DNA of 36,399 bases from contig JBGAWA010000035.1 of the NCBI GenBank assembly GCA_044227805.1, positions 1 through 36,399 on the forward strand, in the 5' to 3' direction. The DNA comes from JACCZZ01 sp044227805 (lineage in GTDB: Bacteria; Bacteroidota; Bacteroidia; Chitinophagales; UBA10324). This document shows, piece after piece, positions 16,827-25,278 of this stretch; the stretch's first letter is position 1; each line of letters begins with the position of its first letter. The notes below the pieces were generated by a model, which was given only the letters and a program-made list of their open reading frames with translations, was not told the DNA's origin and made no database searches. The translations under genes were made by a program, and so were the position numbers.

Positions 16827-17661
16827 TCACGATGATTTAAACAGGCTGATCGCCTTCCATCCATCCAGCAGCAATTGATCAGTGTTTTGGAAGCCGGCGG
16901 CATGCGCCGCCTCTAATATTGCCACTTCATCGTCCTGTAAAAATCCACTGATCAGCAGCTTTCCATGGCTGCGTAAAGCTGTAGGCAAACTGTGTCATGG
17001 TGGCTGTGATAACCGAGCGGCTGATATTAGCGAGTATGATATCGAACTGTCTGCCACGAAAACCTGCAGCATCCGCCAACAACGGCGTCACATTATGAAT
17101 GTTATTGGTTCTGAAATTGTCAATTGAATTTTGGTAGGCCCATGATTCATGATCCACAGACAATATGGTTTCAGCATGCAACTTAGAGGCAAGAACTGAC
17201 AATATTCCGGTTCCGCTACCAAAATCAAGCACCTGTCTGCCATCAAATGCTTCCCTGAGCATCAATCGCATCATCATTTCGGTGGTTGCGTGATGGCCGG
17301 TGCCGAATGACATCTTTGGATCAATGACAATGTCATATTTAACATCAGGAAACGGAGGGTGAAAGGAAGCTCGCACCGCAATTTCTGCGCCGATAACAAT
17401 AGGGCGAAATCCCTTTTCCCATTCTTCATTCCAGTTTCTCTCAGCAATACTTTCCCGTTCATATTTTATAGCATATAATTCCATCAGCGGATCTATAGCT
17501 GCATGAAAATTTGCTTCATCCCATAAGTCAGCCGGGATACAAGCCACGAGTTCGCCTGGTTTTTCCTCATAACCTTGAAAGCCTACGGCATCCAGCGCGA
17601 CTATCAGTAAGTCTAGCTGCCAGTCCTCTGCATTGCGAAATGTAAATGAAAGGTAATTCAC
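16827..17661 (-). CDS. prmA: Ribosomal protein L11 methyltransferase, with a frameshift near the C-terminus
   Basis: Starts at a GTG (17659-17661); an in-frame stop lies upstream. The PrmA pattern is clear: N-terminal ferredoxin-like domain (MNYLSFTF), linker ERNWNEEWEKGFRPI, then FGTGHHATTEMMM and the SAM-binding LDFGSGTGILSVLA, followed by ILANISRSVI. The uninterrupted frame ends at 16927 after WIFTGR. Removing one A from the run 16987-16989 restores the family's C-terminus (LRSHGKLLISGFLQDDE, then AAHAAGFQ) and ends at the TGA at 16827. The enzyme trimethylates several amino groups of ribosomal protein L11 in the cytosol. Downstream gene on the same strand is the large secreted protein; upstream is tpiA with a ~50-base gap. 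Confidence 0.88.
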
Positions 17662-17713
17662 GCCTGAGTAGATATAAACATGATCAGCCTATGCAGCAGC
17701 ATCCAAGTATCTT

Positions 17714-18474
17714 TCAGACACTTTTAACAATACCGACGAAATCAGCTGCAACCAATGAAGCACCCCCAATCAGGCCGCCATCCACATCCGGCTGTTTCAT
17801 CAACCCTTTCGCGTTAGAAGGTTTCATGCTACCGCCATATTGTATGGTGAGTTGTTGAGCAGTATCATGATCATATTGTTTAGCCACAAGGCTGCGTATA
17901 AAGGCATGCATCTCCTGGGCCTGCTCGTCACTGGCTACCTTTCCCGTACCGATAGCCCATACTGGCTCATAGGCAATCACCACATTTTCAAAAGCAGCTT
18001 GGGATAGATGAAATAATCCTTCCCGAATCTGTTTCTCTACCAACTCAAAATGTCCGTTAACTTCCCGCACTTCCAGTGGCTCCCCGCAGCAATAAATGAC
18101 CTTCATGCCTTCCCCAATAACCGCATCTGTCTTTTTGGCCAACTGATCATTACTTTCTGAAAATACAAACGTCTTTCTGAATGGCCGATGATCACATAAG
18201 ATGCGCCGGCCGCTTTAATCATTGAAGCGGAAACTTCACCGGTATAGGCACCTGACTTTTCCCAATGGCAATTCTGGGCAGCTACAAAAATATTGTTCTT
18301 CCCTTTTACTAATGAAGCGACACGCTCTATGGCTGTAAACGGCGGGCAAAAAACAACGATGGTTGTCTCCGTGTCCGCCGGATCTAACAACTTGAGAGTT
18401 TCCTCAACTAATTGCGAACCTTCCACAGGCGATTTATTCATCTTCCAGTTACCGGCAATAATTTTTCTTCTCAT
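17714..18474 (-). CDS. tpiA: Triose-phosphate isomerase, split by one missing base
   Basis: About 253 residues once joined. The start is the ATG at 18472-18474 (MRRKIIAGNWKMNK); a TTG six bases upstream is not needed. Catalytic features are Lys in GNWKMN, His in IIGHSERR and Glu in VVIAYEPVWAIGTG, with the flexible loop 6 intact, and the phosphate-binding QYGGSMKPSNA and GGLIGGASL. The frame breaks after GHSERRLYFQ: one base is missing beside C18157, and restoring it gives the family's ESNDQLAKKTDAV. The enzyme interconverts dihydroxyacetone phosphate and glyceraldehyde 3-phosphate in glycolysis. As an essential gene with a single indel, a sequencing error is far more likely than inactivation. 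It sits between the GlmU-family gene and prmA on the same strand. Confidence 0.93.
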
Positions 18475-18535
18475 GAGCAATTTTTTTATTTAAGATAAAA
18501 GCTTTCGGAATCTGACTACAGTGTTTTGAAAGGCA

Positions 18536-19726
18536 TCAACGATCGGGCAAAGAATAGATGTGCCGCAATATATCTGCATCGTCTGCGGTAAGTTCCTGGC
18601 CTCTTCGCTTCATCACGAGGTCTGCTACTTTCAGTGCTTTCTCCACTTTGTAATCGGCAAATCCGGAAGCACCTCCCCAACTGAACGATGGAATAAAATT
18701 TCGCGGGAATCCGTCTCCAAAAATATTAGCGGATACACCAACCACCGTACCCGTATTAAACATTGTATTTATACCGCACTTTGCATGGTCCGCCATCATC
18801 AGTCCGCAGAACTGCAATCCTGTATCTTCAAACTTCTTCGCTGGGTAGTTCCACAACTTCACATTGCTGTAGTCATTTTTCAGGTTTGAATTGTTGGTGT
18901 CGGCGCCAGGTTGCACCATTCGCCGACCACAGCATTACCCAAATATCCATCATGCGCTTTGTTGGAATTACCAAACATCACGACATTGTTTAGCTCGCCT
19001 CCTACTTTGCAATAGGGCGATAGTAGTGGGGTAATATATTTTGCTTCCCATTTTTACAATGCTGCCTTCCCCCAATGCGAAAGGACCGCGTATCATGGCA
19101 CCTTCCATGATTTCCGCATTGCGGCCAATGTAAATAGGACCGTTAGAAGCATTGAGATAGGCAAACTCAACAATTGCCCCTGCTTCAATAAATATATCGT
19201 GACGGTTGATGACCTTATTGGACTCAAATATAGTGGCGGAGCGCCGCCTGTGTGTTACCAGTTTGTAATCGTCTTTCAGCGCTTCTCCATTCTTAGAAAA
19301 AATATCGGTCAGTTTACGAATAGAACGTGTGGGTATGGCGGGTGGAATTTGTTTGCACCGCTGAATTATTCCAGCTTCGTTCAGCCGGCCATTACTCACT
19401 TCGAAATCTGCCACACAACAGGCGATGAGCAACTCATTTTCAACGATGGCCTCATTTACCTGCAGGGCAACGAGTTGCGCCACCAATCGAGGATCAGGCA
19501 GAACTGATCCATTGATTAGCCAGTTGATTGATTGCTTTTTGAATGGAAATTTCTTGCCAAGATAGTCCGCGGTGAGATAGCCCATCTTTGCATTCAGCGA
19601 CTGCTTCCATTTATCGGCTATCGTGAAAATTCCGATGCGGATCTCCGCTACCGGCCTTGTGAAAGTAAACGGCAGCAACTGATCCCTGCAGTCATCATCA
19701 AAGAGTATGTAATTTTTTTCTGGCAT
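18536..19726 (-). CDS. GlmU-family sugar nucleotidyltransferase/acetyltransferase, two frameshifts
   Basis: About 396 residues if joined. It matches the alternative GlmU family of Bacteroidota: N-terminal FDDDCRDQLLPFTFTRPVAEIRIGI in place of the canonical LAAGxGTRM loop, then left-handed beta-helix hexapeptides (IFIEAGAIVEFAYLNASNGPIYIG, AEIMEGAMIRGPFALGEGSIV). The frame breaks near 19015-19025 and again at CC 18906-18907; the middle piece reads PYCKVGGELNNVVMFGNSNK in the other frame, and GADTNNSNLKNDY follows. The last part (FCGLMMADHAKCGINTMFNTGTVVG, FSWGG) is typical of the family's acetyltransferase end. It is predicted to make or modify UDP-N-acetylglucosamine or a related nucleotide sugar. 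Downstream is tpiA; upstream lies the terminator of rpmE2. Confidence 0.85.
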
Positions 19727-19738
19727 CGGCTGAAATTA

Positions 19739-19764
19739 AAAAGCCCTACATCAGCAGGGCTTTT
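19739..19764 (-). terminator. Rho-independent terminator downstream of rpmE2
   Basis: AAAAGCCCT at 19739-19747 pairs perfectly with AGGGCTTTT at 19756-19764 around an 8-base loop. On the minus strand the stem is flanked by a T run (TTTTTAATTTCA), 20 bases after the rpmE2 stop and 12 bases before the GlmU-family start. It would end the rpmE2 transcript. Confidence 0.8.
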
Positions 19765-19782
19765 ATCTTGATGCAAAATTGC

Positions 19783-20034
19783 TTAACTCTTCTTTGCATA
19801 TTTTTTCTTGAACTTATCGATCCGGCCGGCGGTGTCGATAAACTTCATCTTGCCTGTATAATAAGGATGGGATGTATTTGAAATTTCAAGCTTTATCAAC
19901 GGATATTCTTTTCCGTCTTCCATCGTAATCGTTTCTTTGGAAGCCGCGGATGATCTGGAGATAAAAGAGGTGCCGTTGGACATATCTTTAAAAACCACGA
20001 AACGGTAATTCTCCGGGTGAATGCCTTTTTTCAT
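19783..20034 (-). CDS. rpmE2: 50S ribosomal protein L31 type B
   Basis: 83 residues. MKKGIHPENYRFVVFKDMSNG, the FISRSSA segment and YPLIKLEISNTSHPYYTGKM are diagnostic of bL31, and the lack of the zinc-binding CxxC motif and the length fit the C-minus, type B form common in Bacteroidota. The protein bridges the two ribosomal subunits. A Bacteroidota-type promoter lies just upstream and a terminator just downstream, so it is probably a single-gene unit. Confidence 0.96.
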   Translation of the reverse strand: MKKGIHPENYRFVVFKDMSNGTSFISRSSAASKETITMEDGKEYPLIKLEISNTSHPYYTGKMKFIDTAGRIDKFKKKYAKKS

Positions 20035-20059
20035 CTGATGAGATATATTTTTGGGAGCA

Positions 20060-20092
20060 CAAAGATATGCAAAAACAGTTCAGATTGCCAAA
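20060..20092 (-). promoter_or_regulatory. Bacteroidota-type promoter for rpmE2
   Basis: On the minus strand TTTG (20089-20092) is followed after 21 bases by TATCTTTG (20060-20067). This matches the known Bacteroidota consensus TTTG at -33 and TAnnTTTG at -7, at normal spacing. Start of transcription would be near 20053, about 20 bases before the ATG. Confidence 0.5.
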
Positions 20093-20172
20093 TCCTGCAG
20101 GAATTCGGTTGTTAGTTTATAAAGAGTTCATTTTCAACGCTAATATCCTATTTTTGAAAAAACAGGACTCTT

Positions 20173-20643
20173 ATGCTATGGCGTAAATTCAATGGTGAAA
20201 AAATCAACTTGCCAATTAAAAAAGCTGTTGAGCAAGCAATCCGCTACGAAACCCTGCAGGGAAACAAACTGAAAGTGTGCATAGGCACAGACTCACAGGT
20301 ACGCGGCAAGGTTACTGAATTTGCGACGGTGATAGTATTTCTGCGGGAGAAAAAAGGCGGCTTCATGTTTATCAATAATGAGAAGACAACCCATAAACTC
20401 TCTATCAAGGAAAGAATGCTGGACGAAGTCTCGAGGTCGGTACAGACGGCTTATAACCTGTGTGATTTGCTTGATGCTTACGACGTAGACCTGGAAGTGC
20501 ATGCGGATATCAATACTAATCCTCATTTCCAGTCCAATACTGCATTAAAAGAAGCCATGGGATACATTCTCGGGATGGGCTTCGCCTTTAAGGCAAAACC
20601 GGAAGCATTTGCCAGTTCAAGCTGTGCCAATAAGGTGGTGTAA
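20173..20643 (+). CDS. YkuK-like ribonuclease H-like protein (DUF458)
   Basis: 156 residues with the DUF458/YkuK pattern: KVCIGTDSQVRG near residue 35 with the first acidic residue of an RNase H-like fold, FATVIVFLREKKGGFMFIN, and VDLEVHADINTNPHFQSN near residue 110, then a helix MGYILGMGFAFKAKPEAFASS. B. subtilis YkuK is the reference member and has no established function. The fold suggests a nuclease-like or nucleic-acid-binding role, which is inference. It converges on engB with a 285-base gap of hairpins. Confidence 0.85.
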   Translation: MLWRKFNGEKINLPIKKAVEQAIRYETLQGNKLKVCIGTDSQVRGKVTEFATVIVFLREKKGGFMFINNEKTTHKLSIKERMLDEVSRSVQTAYNLCDLLDAYDVDLEVHADINTNPHFQSNTALKEAMGYILGMGFAFKAKPEAFASSSCANKVV

Positions 20644-20710
20644 CAGCGGAACGGCCCGCGAATAATAAGATCATTCCTGCTCACTGCACAAACTTAGACG
20701 AATTGAAAAA

Positions 20711-20749
20711 GAAACAGGCGACGGAGAAAATTCTCTGGTCGCCTGTTTC
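20711..20749 (-). terminator. Strong terminator hairpin serving engB
   Basis: GAAACAGGCGAC at 20711-20722 pairs perfectly over 12 bases with 20738-20749; inside, GAGAA-AA-TTCTC forms a second stem. On the minus strand the stem is followed by CTTTTTC, the T run expected of an intrinsic terminator for transcripts coming from engB, about 180 bases after its stop. Confidence 0.65.
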
Positions 20750-20754
20750 ATGTG

Positions 20755-20800
20755 GGGTTTTGCAACGTTGAACAAAACCCTGGGTGTGAGAAAGCACCCA
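20755..20800. other. Two further hairpins between convergent genes
   Basis: GGGTTTTG (20755-20762) pairs perfectly with CAAAACCC (20773-20780), and TGGGTG (20781-20786) pairs with CACCCA (20795-20800). With the terminator beside them they form three adjacent stems in a row. They may help terminate transcription from ykuK or belong to a structured engB 3' untranslated region or small RNA. Confidence 0.45.
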
Positions 20801-20928
20801 TCTCTTACTGATTATCGGTTTCTAAAAGGTTCGTTACCTAAATTTTATTTGCTATATTAAATATACAACATCAGCCGCTAAAAATCAAATAAATTCCCGG
20901 GGAATTTTTTAAAAAATATACATCAAGC

Positions 20929-21525
20929 TTACCGCTGATTCAACACTTCATGCATAAACTTCAATAGTTCTTCTTTTCCCGCTCTTGTTACAATGGAGGA
21001 TATAAAGTGCGGAGGCCATTCAACCCGCTTTGACAAGATTGCTTGTTGAAACAAATTAATATGCTGCTGCACTTTGGATATTCCCGTCTTGTCTGACTTG
21101 GTAAAAATTATGGCAAAATGAATCCGCGATTTTCCAAGATCCGACACGAAATCAAGGTCAGACTGTTGCGGTTTCAAACGTGCATCCACGAGAACGAAAA
21201 CACACTGCAAGGTTTTTCGGTGTTGCAAATACCTGCTGATCATATCACTCCATTGATAGCGCATGCTCCGGGAAACTTTGGCGTATCCATAACCCGGGAG
21301 ATCAACGAAGTAAAAATGATTATTGATCAGGAAGAAATTTAATGCCTGGGTTTTTCCCGGTGCGCGAGATACCTTCACAAGATCCTTCCTGTTCACCAGC
21401 ATATTAATCAGTGACGATTTTCCCACATTAGATCGCCCAATAAACGCAAACTCCAAGAACCCGGTTTTCGGGCAATCCTTTTCTGAAACAAAACTCCCAA
21501 TAAAAGATGCTGACTGAACTACCAT
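20929..21525 (-). CDS. engB: Ribosome biogenesis GTPase YsxC/EngB
   Basis: 198 residues from the ATG at 21523-21525; a TTG four codons upstream is not needed. All G motifs are visible: G1 FIGRSNVGKSS near residue 27, G2 around APGKTQALNFF, G3 VDLPGYGYAKVS, G4 IFTKSDK, and G5-like SSIVTRAG near the end. It is a cytosolic GTPase that assists assembly of the large ribosomal subunit. It is divergent from ubiE with about 90 bases between starts. Confidence 0.95.
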   Translation of the reverse strand: MVVQSASFIGSFVSEKDCPKTGFLEFAFIGRSNVGKSSLINMLVNRKDLVKVSRAPGKTQALNFFLINNHFYFVDLPGYGYAKVSRSMRYQWSDMISRYLQHRKTLQCVFVLVDARLKPQQSDLDFVSDLGKSRIHFAIIFTKSDKTGISKVQQHINLFQQAILSKRVEWPPHFISSIVTRAGKEELLKFMHEVLNQR

Positions 21526-21597
21526 ACTATCAACCAAATTATGCGTGCGATGTATGGCAAAGAAACAGAAAGAAATCGTGCAATGTTGCTCTTTGAT

Positions 21598-21605
21598 TAA
21601 CTTTG
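21598..21605 (+). promoter_or_regulatory. Possible -7 box for ubiE
   Basis: TAACTTTG fits the Bacteroidota TAnnTTTG -7 consensus. It ends only 7 bases before the ubiE ATG, so a transcript from it would be nearly leaderless. No TTTG at the usual -33 distance was found, so support is limited. Confidence 0.25.
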
Positions 21606-21612
21606 CCTCGCT

Positions 21613-22344
21613 ATGAAACAGGAAGTTGTGCCTTATGAAAAGCTAACCCTCTCCAAAAAAGAGCAGGTATCCTTGATGTTTGACAGGATTGCTTTTAGGT
21701 ATGACCTCATGAACACGCTGCTTTCCTTCGGGATTGATGCAGACTGGCGCAAAAGAATGCTGAAGATACTCGCTCAACAGCAGCCCAAAAACATTTTGGA
21801 TGTTGCTACAGGCACCGCTGATGTCGCTATACAATTAGCGTCGCTGAAGCCGGAAAAAATAACCGGTATTGATATTTCTGCTGAAATGCTCACAATCGGG
21901 CAGGCAAAGCTGAAAGAAAAAAAGCTGGAACAATTAATCAGTCTGCAGCAGGCTGATGCAGAGAATCTTCCCTTTGAGGATAATAAGTTTGATGCCATTA
22001 CCGTTGCTTTCGGTGTCAGAAACTTTGAACACCTCGAGCAAGGACTGAAAGAAATGAGCCGGGTTCTGAAAAAAGGCGGGATGCTGGTGGTGCTTGAATT
22101 TTCAAAACCGAGCAGTACCCCCTTCAGACAGTTGTTCCATTTTTATTTCACCTACATCTGCCCGATGCTTGGCGCATGGATTACTCATGATAAAATGGCT
22201 TACACTTATCTTCACCGTTCAGTAGCAGCATTTCCTGACGGGAAAGACTTTACGGATTTACTCGATAAAAACGGATTCGAATCAGCACGATGCAAACCAC
22301 TTACTTTCGGAATCAGTTCCATCTATACCGGAACAAAGCGTTAA
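21613..22344 (+). CDS. ubiE: Demethylmenaquinone methyltransferase
   Basis: 243 residues. The UbiE/MenG signatures are present: VSLMFDRIAFRYDLMNTLLSFGIDADWRK near residue 17, SAM-binding LDVATGTADVAIQ near 60, DNKFDAITVAFGVRNF near 120, and GGMLVVLEFSKP near 155, then YLHRSVAAFPDG. In a Bacteroidota host it would methylate demethylmenaquinone to menaquinone, the respiratory quinone, using S-adenosylmethionine at the membrane (menG function). The downstream porT-like gene overlaps its 3' end, a gene pair known from Bacteroidota. Confidence 0.95.
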   Translation: MKQEVVPYEKLTLSKKEQVSLMFDRIAFRYDLMNTLLSFGIDADWRKRMLKILAQQQPKNILDVATGTADVAIQLASLKPEKITGIDISAEMLTIGQAKLKEKKLEQLISLQQADAENLPFEDNKFDAITVAFGVRNFEHLEQGLKEMSRVLKKGGMLVVLEFSKPSSTPFRQLFHFYFTYICPMLGAWITHDKMAYTYLHRSVAAFPDGKDFTDLLDKNGFESARCKPLTFGISSIYTGTKR

Positions 22345-23024
22345 TCCTGCTGCTGGCAGTATTCCTATGCCAACACGCCGTTGGGCAGGTCAATATTTAT
22401 ACAGACGATCAGCGGTACGACAGGCGGCTTTTTCATTTCGGCATTTCGCTTTCCGTGAACAGCTCTAACTACAAAATCACACTCGACTCAAACTATTTGT
22501 ACCAAAATGAAATATTGCAAGTGCATACCCATAACAATCCCGGATTTGCATTGGGTATTCTCTCCGACATTCATTTATCAAAATCATTTGAACTCCGATT
22601 TATTCCCGACCTGGCATTTGCTGACCGGACTATTCAATACAGCCTCAGCACAACAGATACAATACCCTTAAAAAAAATAGAATCGGTTTACCTCGAGTTC
22701 CCGGTTCATCTGAAATACCGGTCAAGGCCCTACAAAGACTTCAGGATGTATGTGCTGGGAGGTTTTAAGTACAGTATTGATATGCAATCCAATGCTACGG
22801 CCCGCCTGGCTGAAAACCTGATTAAAGTGTACAGGAATGATATTGCACTTGAGTATGGAATGGGCATGGAGTTTCACCTTCCATTGGTGATCATTTCTCC
22901 GGAGATAAAAGTATCCTATGGACTGTTCAATATCCTTAAGCCGGACGACAACCTCATCTTCTCCACCGTCTTGGAAAAACTACAGGCGAGGTCAATCATG
23001 TTTACACTCCATTTCGAAGGTTGA
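22290..23024 (+). CDS. porT: PorT-family outer-membrane protein of the type IX secretion system
   Basis: 244 residues beginning with a 33-residue export signal (hydrophobic ALILLLAVFLCQHAVG). The mature part is an outer-membrane beta-barrel with the PorT pattern: LFHFGISLSVN, PGFALGILSDIHLSKSFELRFIPDLAFADR, SVYLEFPVHLKYRSRPYKDFRMYVLGGFKYSID, and a final strand ending in FTLHFEG. PorT/SprT is a T9SS component needed for protein export in Porphyromonas and Flavobacterium. The start overlaps the end of ubiE by 55 bases in another frame; no later ATG would leave a signal peptide, which supports it. The symbol is by family resemblance. Confidence 0.82.
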   Translation: MQTTYFRNQFHLYRNKALILLLAVFLCQHAVGQVNIYTDDQRYDRRLFHFGISLSVNSSNYKITLDSNYLYQNEILQVHTHNNPGFALGILSDIHLSKSFELRFIPDLAFADRTIQYSLSTTDTIPLKKIESVYLEFPVHLKYRSRPYKDFRMYVLGGFKYSIDMQSNATARLAENLIKVYRNDIALEYGMGMEFHLPLVIISPEIKVSYGLFNILKPDDNLIFSTVLEKLQARSIMFTLHFEG

Positions 23025-23056
23025 GGATGACACATTGGTAAGCCGCATTAGGCAAT

Positions 23057-23527
23057 TTATTTCCCCAATTTTATTTTTTTCAGATCCAGTGTTTCCTGTA
23101 CGTCGAAGGGAAAAGTCCGGTGAAAAATAAACTTCTTCACAGTCACATTACCATTCAGGTGAACTGGTATGCCAGCGCCGGCAGTAAATAGATTAATGCC
23201 GGCAGGAAGAAATTGCGACAATTGTTCAACGGAAGTAGTAATCCTCAATGGAACAGTAAACTCAGATAATGCGCCTGCATGAGATACGTCAGCCAGTTGC
23301 CCTTGTGCCAGCTTTATACCGTTTATTTCCACCTCCACCTTAAAATCTTTCAATTTCGCTCCCAGCGTATTGGGATTATATAAAGAAAGATCAAATGTCA
23401 ATTGCGGCGCACTGCTGACATCTGCAATGCTAAAATTATTCAATGAACGGTATTCCAATGGTTTTAGCGAAGAACAGGATACTGACATGAAGACTAAAAC
23501 AAGAAGAATAAATTTCCTGCAGTTCAT
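23057..23527 (-). CDS. LEA14-like (WHy domain) lipoprotein
   Basis: 156 residues from the ATG at 23525-23527; earlier in-frame starts only lengthen the n-region. The N-terminus is a lipoprotein signal (MNCRKFILLVLVFMSVSC) with cysteine at residue 18. The mature chain has the LEA14/WHy pattern: SIADVSSAPQLTFDLSLYNPN, then DFKVEVEINGIKLAQG and FTVPLRITTS. Bacterial WHy proteins are small beta-sandwiches linked with desiccation or stress tolerance in some hosts; the role here is not known. It converges on porT and is 40 bases from dcd, probably in one operon with it. Confidence 0.78.
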   Translation of the reverse strand: MNCRKFILLVLVFMSVSCSSLKPLEYRSLNNFSIADVSSAPQLTFDLSLYNPNTLGAKLKDFKVEVEINGIKLAQGQLADVSHAGALSEFTVPLRITTSVEQLSQFLPAGINLFTAGAGIPVHLNGNVTVKKFIFHRTFPFDVQETLDLKKIKLGK

Positions 23528-23567
23528 GGCTGATAAAGGAGTGTAATACATTTTCAAACGAAGCCGT

Positions 23568-24104
23568 TTACCATTTATTCTTCCACATCATACTCTCCAA
23601 CGGCTTCAATGTACGCTTGCTGTACTTAGCTGTACCCTTTTTGTTATAGGTGTTCTTCACTACACCTTCCACCGTAAAATATATCAATTGTCCTATCGGC
23701 ATGCCCGGATAAATCCTTACCGGTTGCTTAACAGAAATCTCCAGTGTCCAGGTATTGCAATAACCAACGTCACCTTTTCCGGCCGTTGCATGAATATCGA
23801 TCCCTAACCGGCCAACACTAGACTTTCCTTCAAGAAAAGGCACATGCGCATGCGTTTCAGTATATTCTTCCGTGACACCTAAATAGAGCATGTCAGGATA
23901 AAGAATAAAACCATCCTCCGGAATGGTGATCGTGTCAATCAGGTTATGTTTTCTCGCATCAAGAATCCTATCCTTGTAGGTGGCGATGTATTTTCCAAGA
24001 TGAACGTCATAGCTGTTCGATCCAAGGCCCTCCGGTTTAAAAGGTTCAATCAGGATGGTCCCTTTCTCTATTTCTGCAAGTATTTGACGGTCAGATAAAA
24101 TCAT
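23568..24104 (-). CDS. dcd: dCTP deaminase
   Basis: 178 residues. MILSDRQILAEIEKGTI, GLGSNSYDVHLGKYI, FLEGKSSVGRLGIDIHATAG and PVRIYPGMPIGQLIYF are the conserved blocks of the Dcd/dUTPase trimeric fold; EGKSSVGR carries the arginine and serine residues at the active site. The enzyme deaminates dCTP to dUTP in the cytosol and feeds dTTP synthesis. Whether it also hydrolyses dUTP, as bifunctional members do, cannot be told from the sequence alone. It lies between the LEA14-like lipoprotein and the WD40 gene on the same strand. Confidence 0.95.
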   Translation of the reverse strand: MILSDRQILAEIEKGTILIEPFKPEGLGSNSYDVHLGKYIATYKDRILDARKHNLIDTITIPEDGFILYPDMLYLGVTEEYTETHAHVPFLEGKSSVGRLGIDIHATAGKGDVGYCNTWTLEISVKQPVRIYPGMPIGQLIYFTVEGVVKNTYNKKGTAKYSKRTLKPLESMMWKNKW

Positions 24105-24226
24105 GGCTTAGTGATGTGGGTGTGAAAATAGAATTTACGAATGAATGTTAAGTGAACCGCGCAGGAAAAAGCAAAATCTGCCGATCCCTTCTCCTTCTCT
24201 CTATCATGCTAAAATCCATTGGCTGA

Positions 24227-25123
24227 TCAGCGTATGCTCCAGGCAAGTACCGTGCTGTCGTCACTGGCGGAGAGCAAAAGTTGTTGTTCAGGCATCCACA
24301 GCAACCGGTTTACCGATTTGGTGTGCCCGTTATTTTTCAGATGATCAATTGATTTTATCAGCTCGAGCGTGGTACTATTCCAGATACGAACAGATTTATC
24401 GCGTGAAGCGGAGGCAATGAACTGATCGCCGGCTACAGGCTGCAAATGGTTGACCGTATATAGATGCGCCTTGATTTGTTTGATCAGTGACAATTGTCTG
24501 CGGTCGTAAAAGTACAGTTGCGCATCACGCGACCCGGCCAGCAAACTATGACTGTTAGGAACGAAGGAAACACAGAATACAGAATTTGACGGCCCTTCCA
24601 GCACACCCTTCACCTTCCACTGAAAGGCATCAATCAGATACACCTTGTTATCGCTGCTGGCTACGGCTATTTCATTTTCCTCGAAATTTATGTCGATCAT
24701 TCGTAAGCTCTGCTTACTGAGCGTCAGTACACGCTGCAATGAAAAGTCATCGGCAGACCAAACTGATAATTTGCCGTCTTTTGAAGCAACCAAGACATTA
24801 CTCTTATAGCGCTTAATATCAAATATTGATTGCTGATGATAGGTGATGTAATGTATTTCCTGCTTTTGCAGCAAGTCTGTAACATGAATTCCTCCATTCA
24901 TGGTACCAATCACCAGGCGCTTACTTTCAGGCAGGAGAAGGAGTGCAAATACCTGGTTGTTCACTTTCGCCAATGCTGTGGCGCGGGAAGGATCATGGAT
25001 ATCACATGCCACCACCAGCCCTTCGCTGCCCGCAGACAAAAAAGAAAAAGAATCTGTCCCTTCCGTAAGGGCATATACCGCACTCTTATGAAAGGCGAAC
25101 CTGGCAACCTGGGTAACTTGCAA
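24227..25123 (-). CDS. WD40 repeat protein, seven-bladed propeller
   Basis: 298 residues that fold into about seven WD40 repeats; typical ends are VVACDI, GGIHVTDL, GKLSVWS, NKVYLID, AQLYFYD, SVRIWNS and TVLAWSI, each preceded by a strand with A/G-S-x-D. There is no signal peptide, so it is probably cytosolic and acts as a protein-binding scaffold. The start is a TTG at 25121-25123; an in-frame TAA lies shortly upstream and no ATG fits. A TATATTTG box at 25144-25151 (minus strand) would give a short leader. It is divergent from the phosphopantetheinyl transferase gene. Confidence 0.85.
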   Translation of the reverse strand: MQVTQVARFAFHKSAVYALTEGTDSFSFLSAGSEGLVVACDIHDPSRATALAKVNNQVFALLLLPESKRLVIGTMNGGIHVTDLLQKQEIHYITYHQQSIFDIKRYKSNVLVASKDGKLSVWSADDFSLQRVLTLSKQSLRMIDINFEENEIAVASSDNKVYLIDAFQWKVKGVLEGPSNSVFCVSFVPNSHSLLAGSRDAQLYFYDRRQLSLIKQIKAHLYTVNHLQPVAGDQFIASASRDKSVRIWNSTTLELIKSIDHLKNNGHTKSVNRLLWMPEQQLLLSASDDSTVLAWSIR

Positions 25124-25143
25124 ACTGATGTTGATTTAGCAGG

Positions 25144-25151
25144 CAAATATA
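25144..25151 (-). promoter_or_regulatory. Possible -7 box for the WD40 gene
   Basis: On the minus strand TATATTTG matches the Bacteroidota TAnnTTTG consensus about 20 bases before the TTG start. The nearest upstream TTTG is only 12 bases away, so a proper -33 element is not evident. Confidence 0.3.
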
Positions 25152-25278
25152 GCTTTGGGCGCACAAATAAAACGGTGGTTGCCGGCAGCCTGGCGAATCC
25201 GGAACTTCGAACGGGAACTTCGCAGTAAACGATCACTCAGCATTCCACCAATGTATCTGAAAAGTTATTTTTACATCA

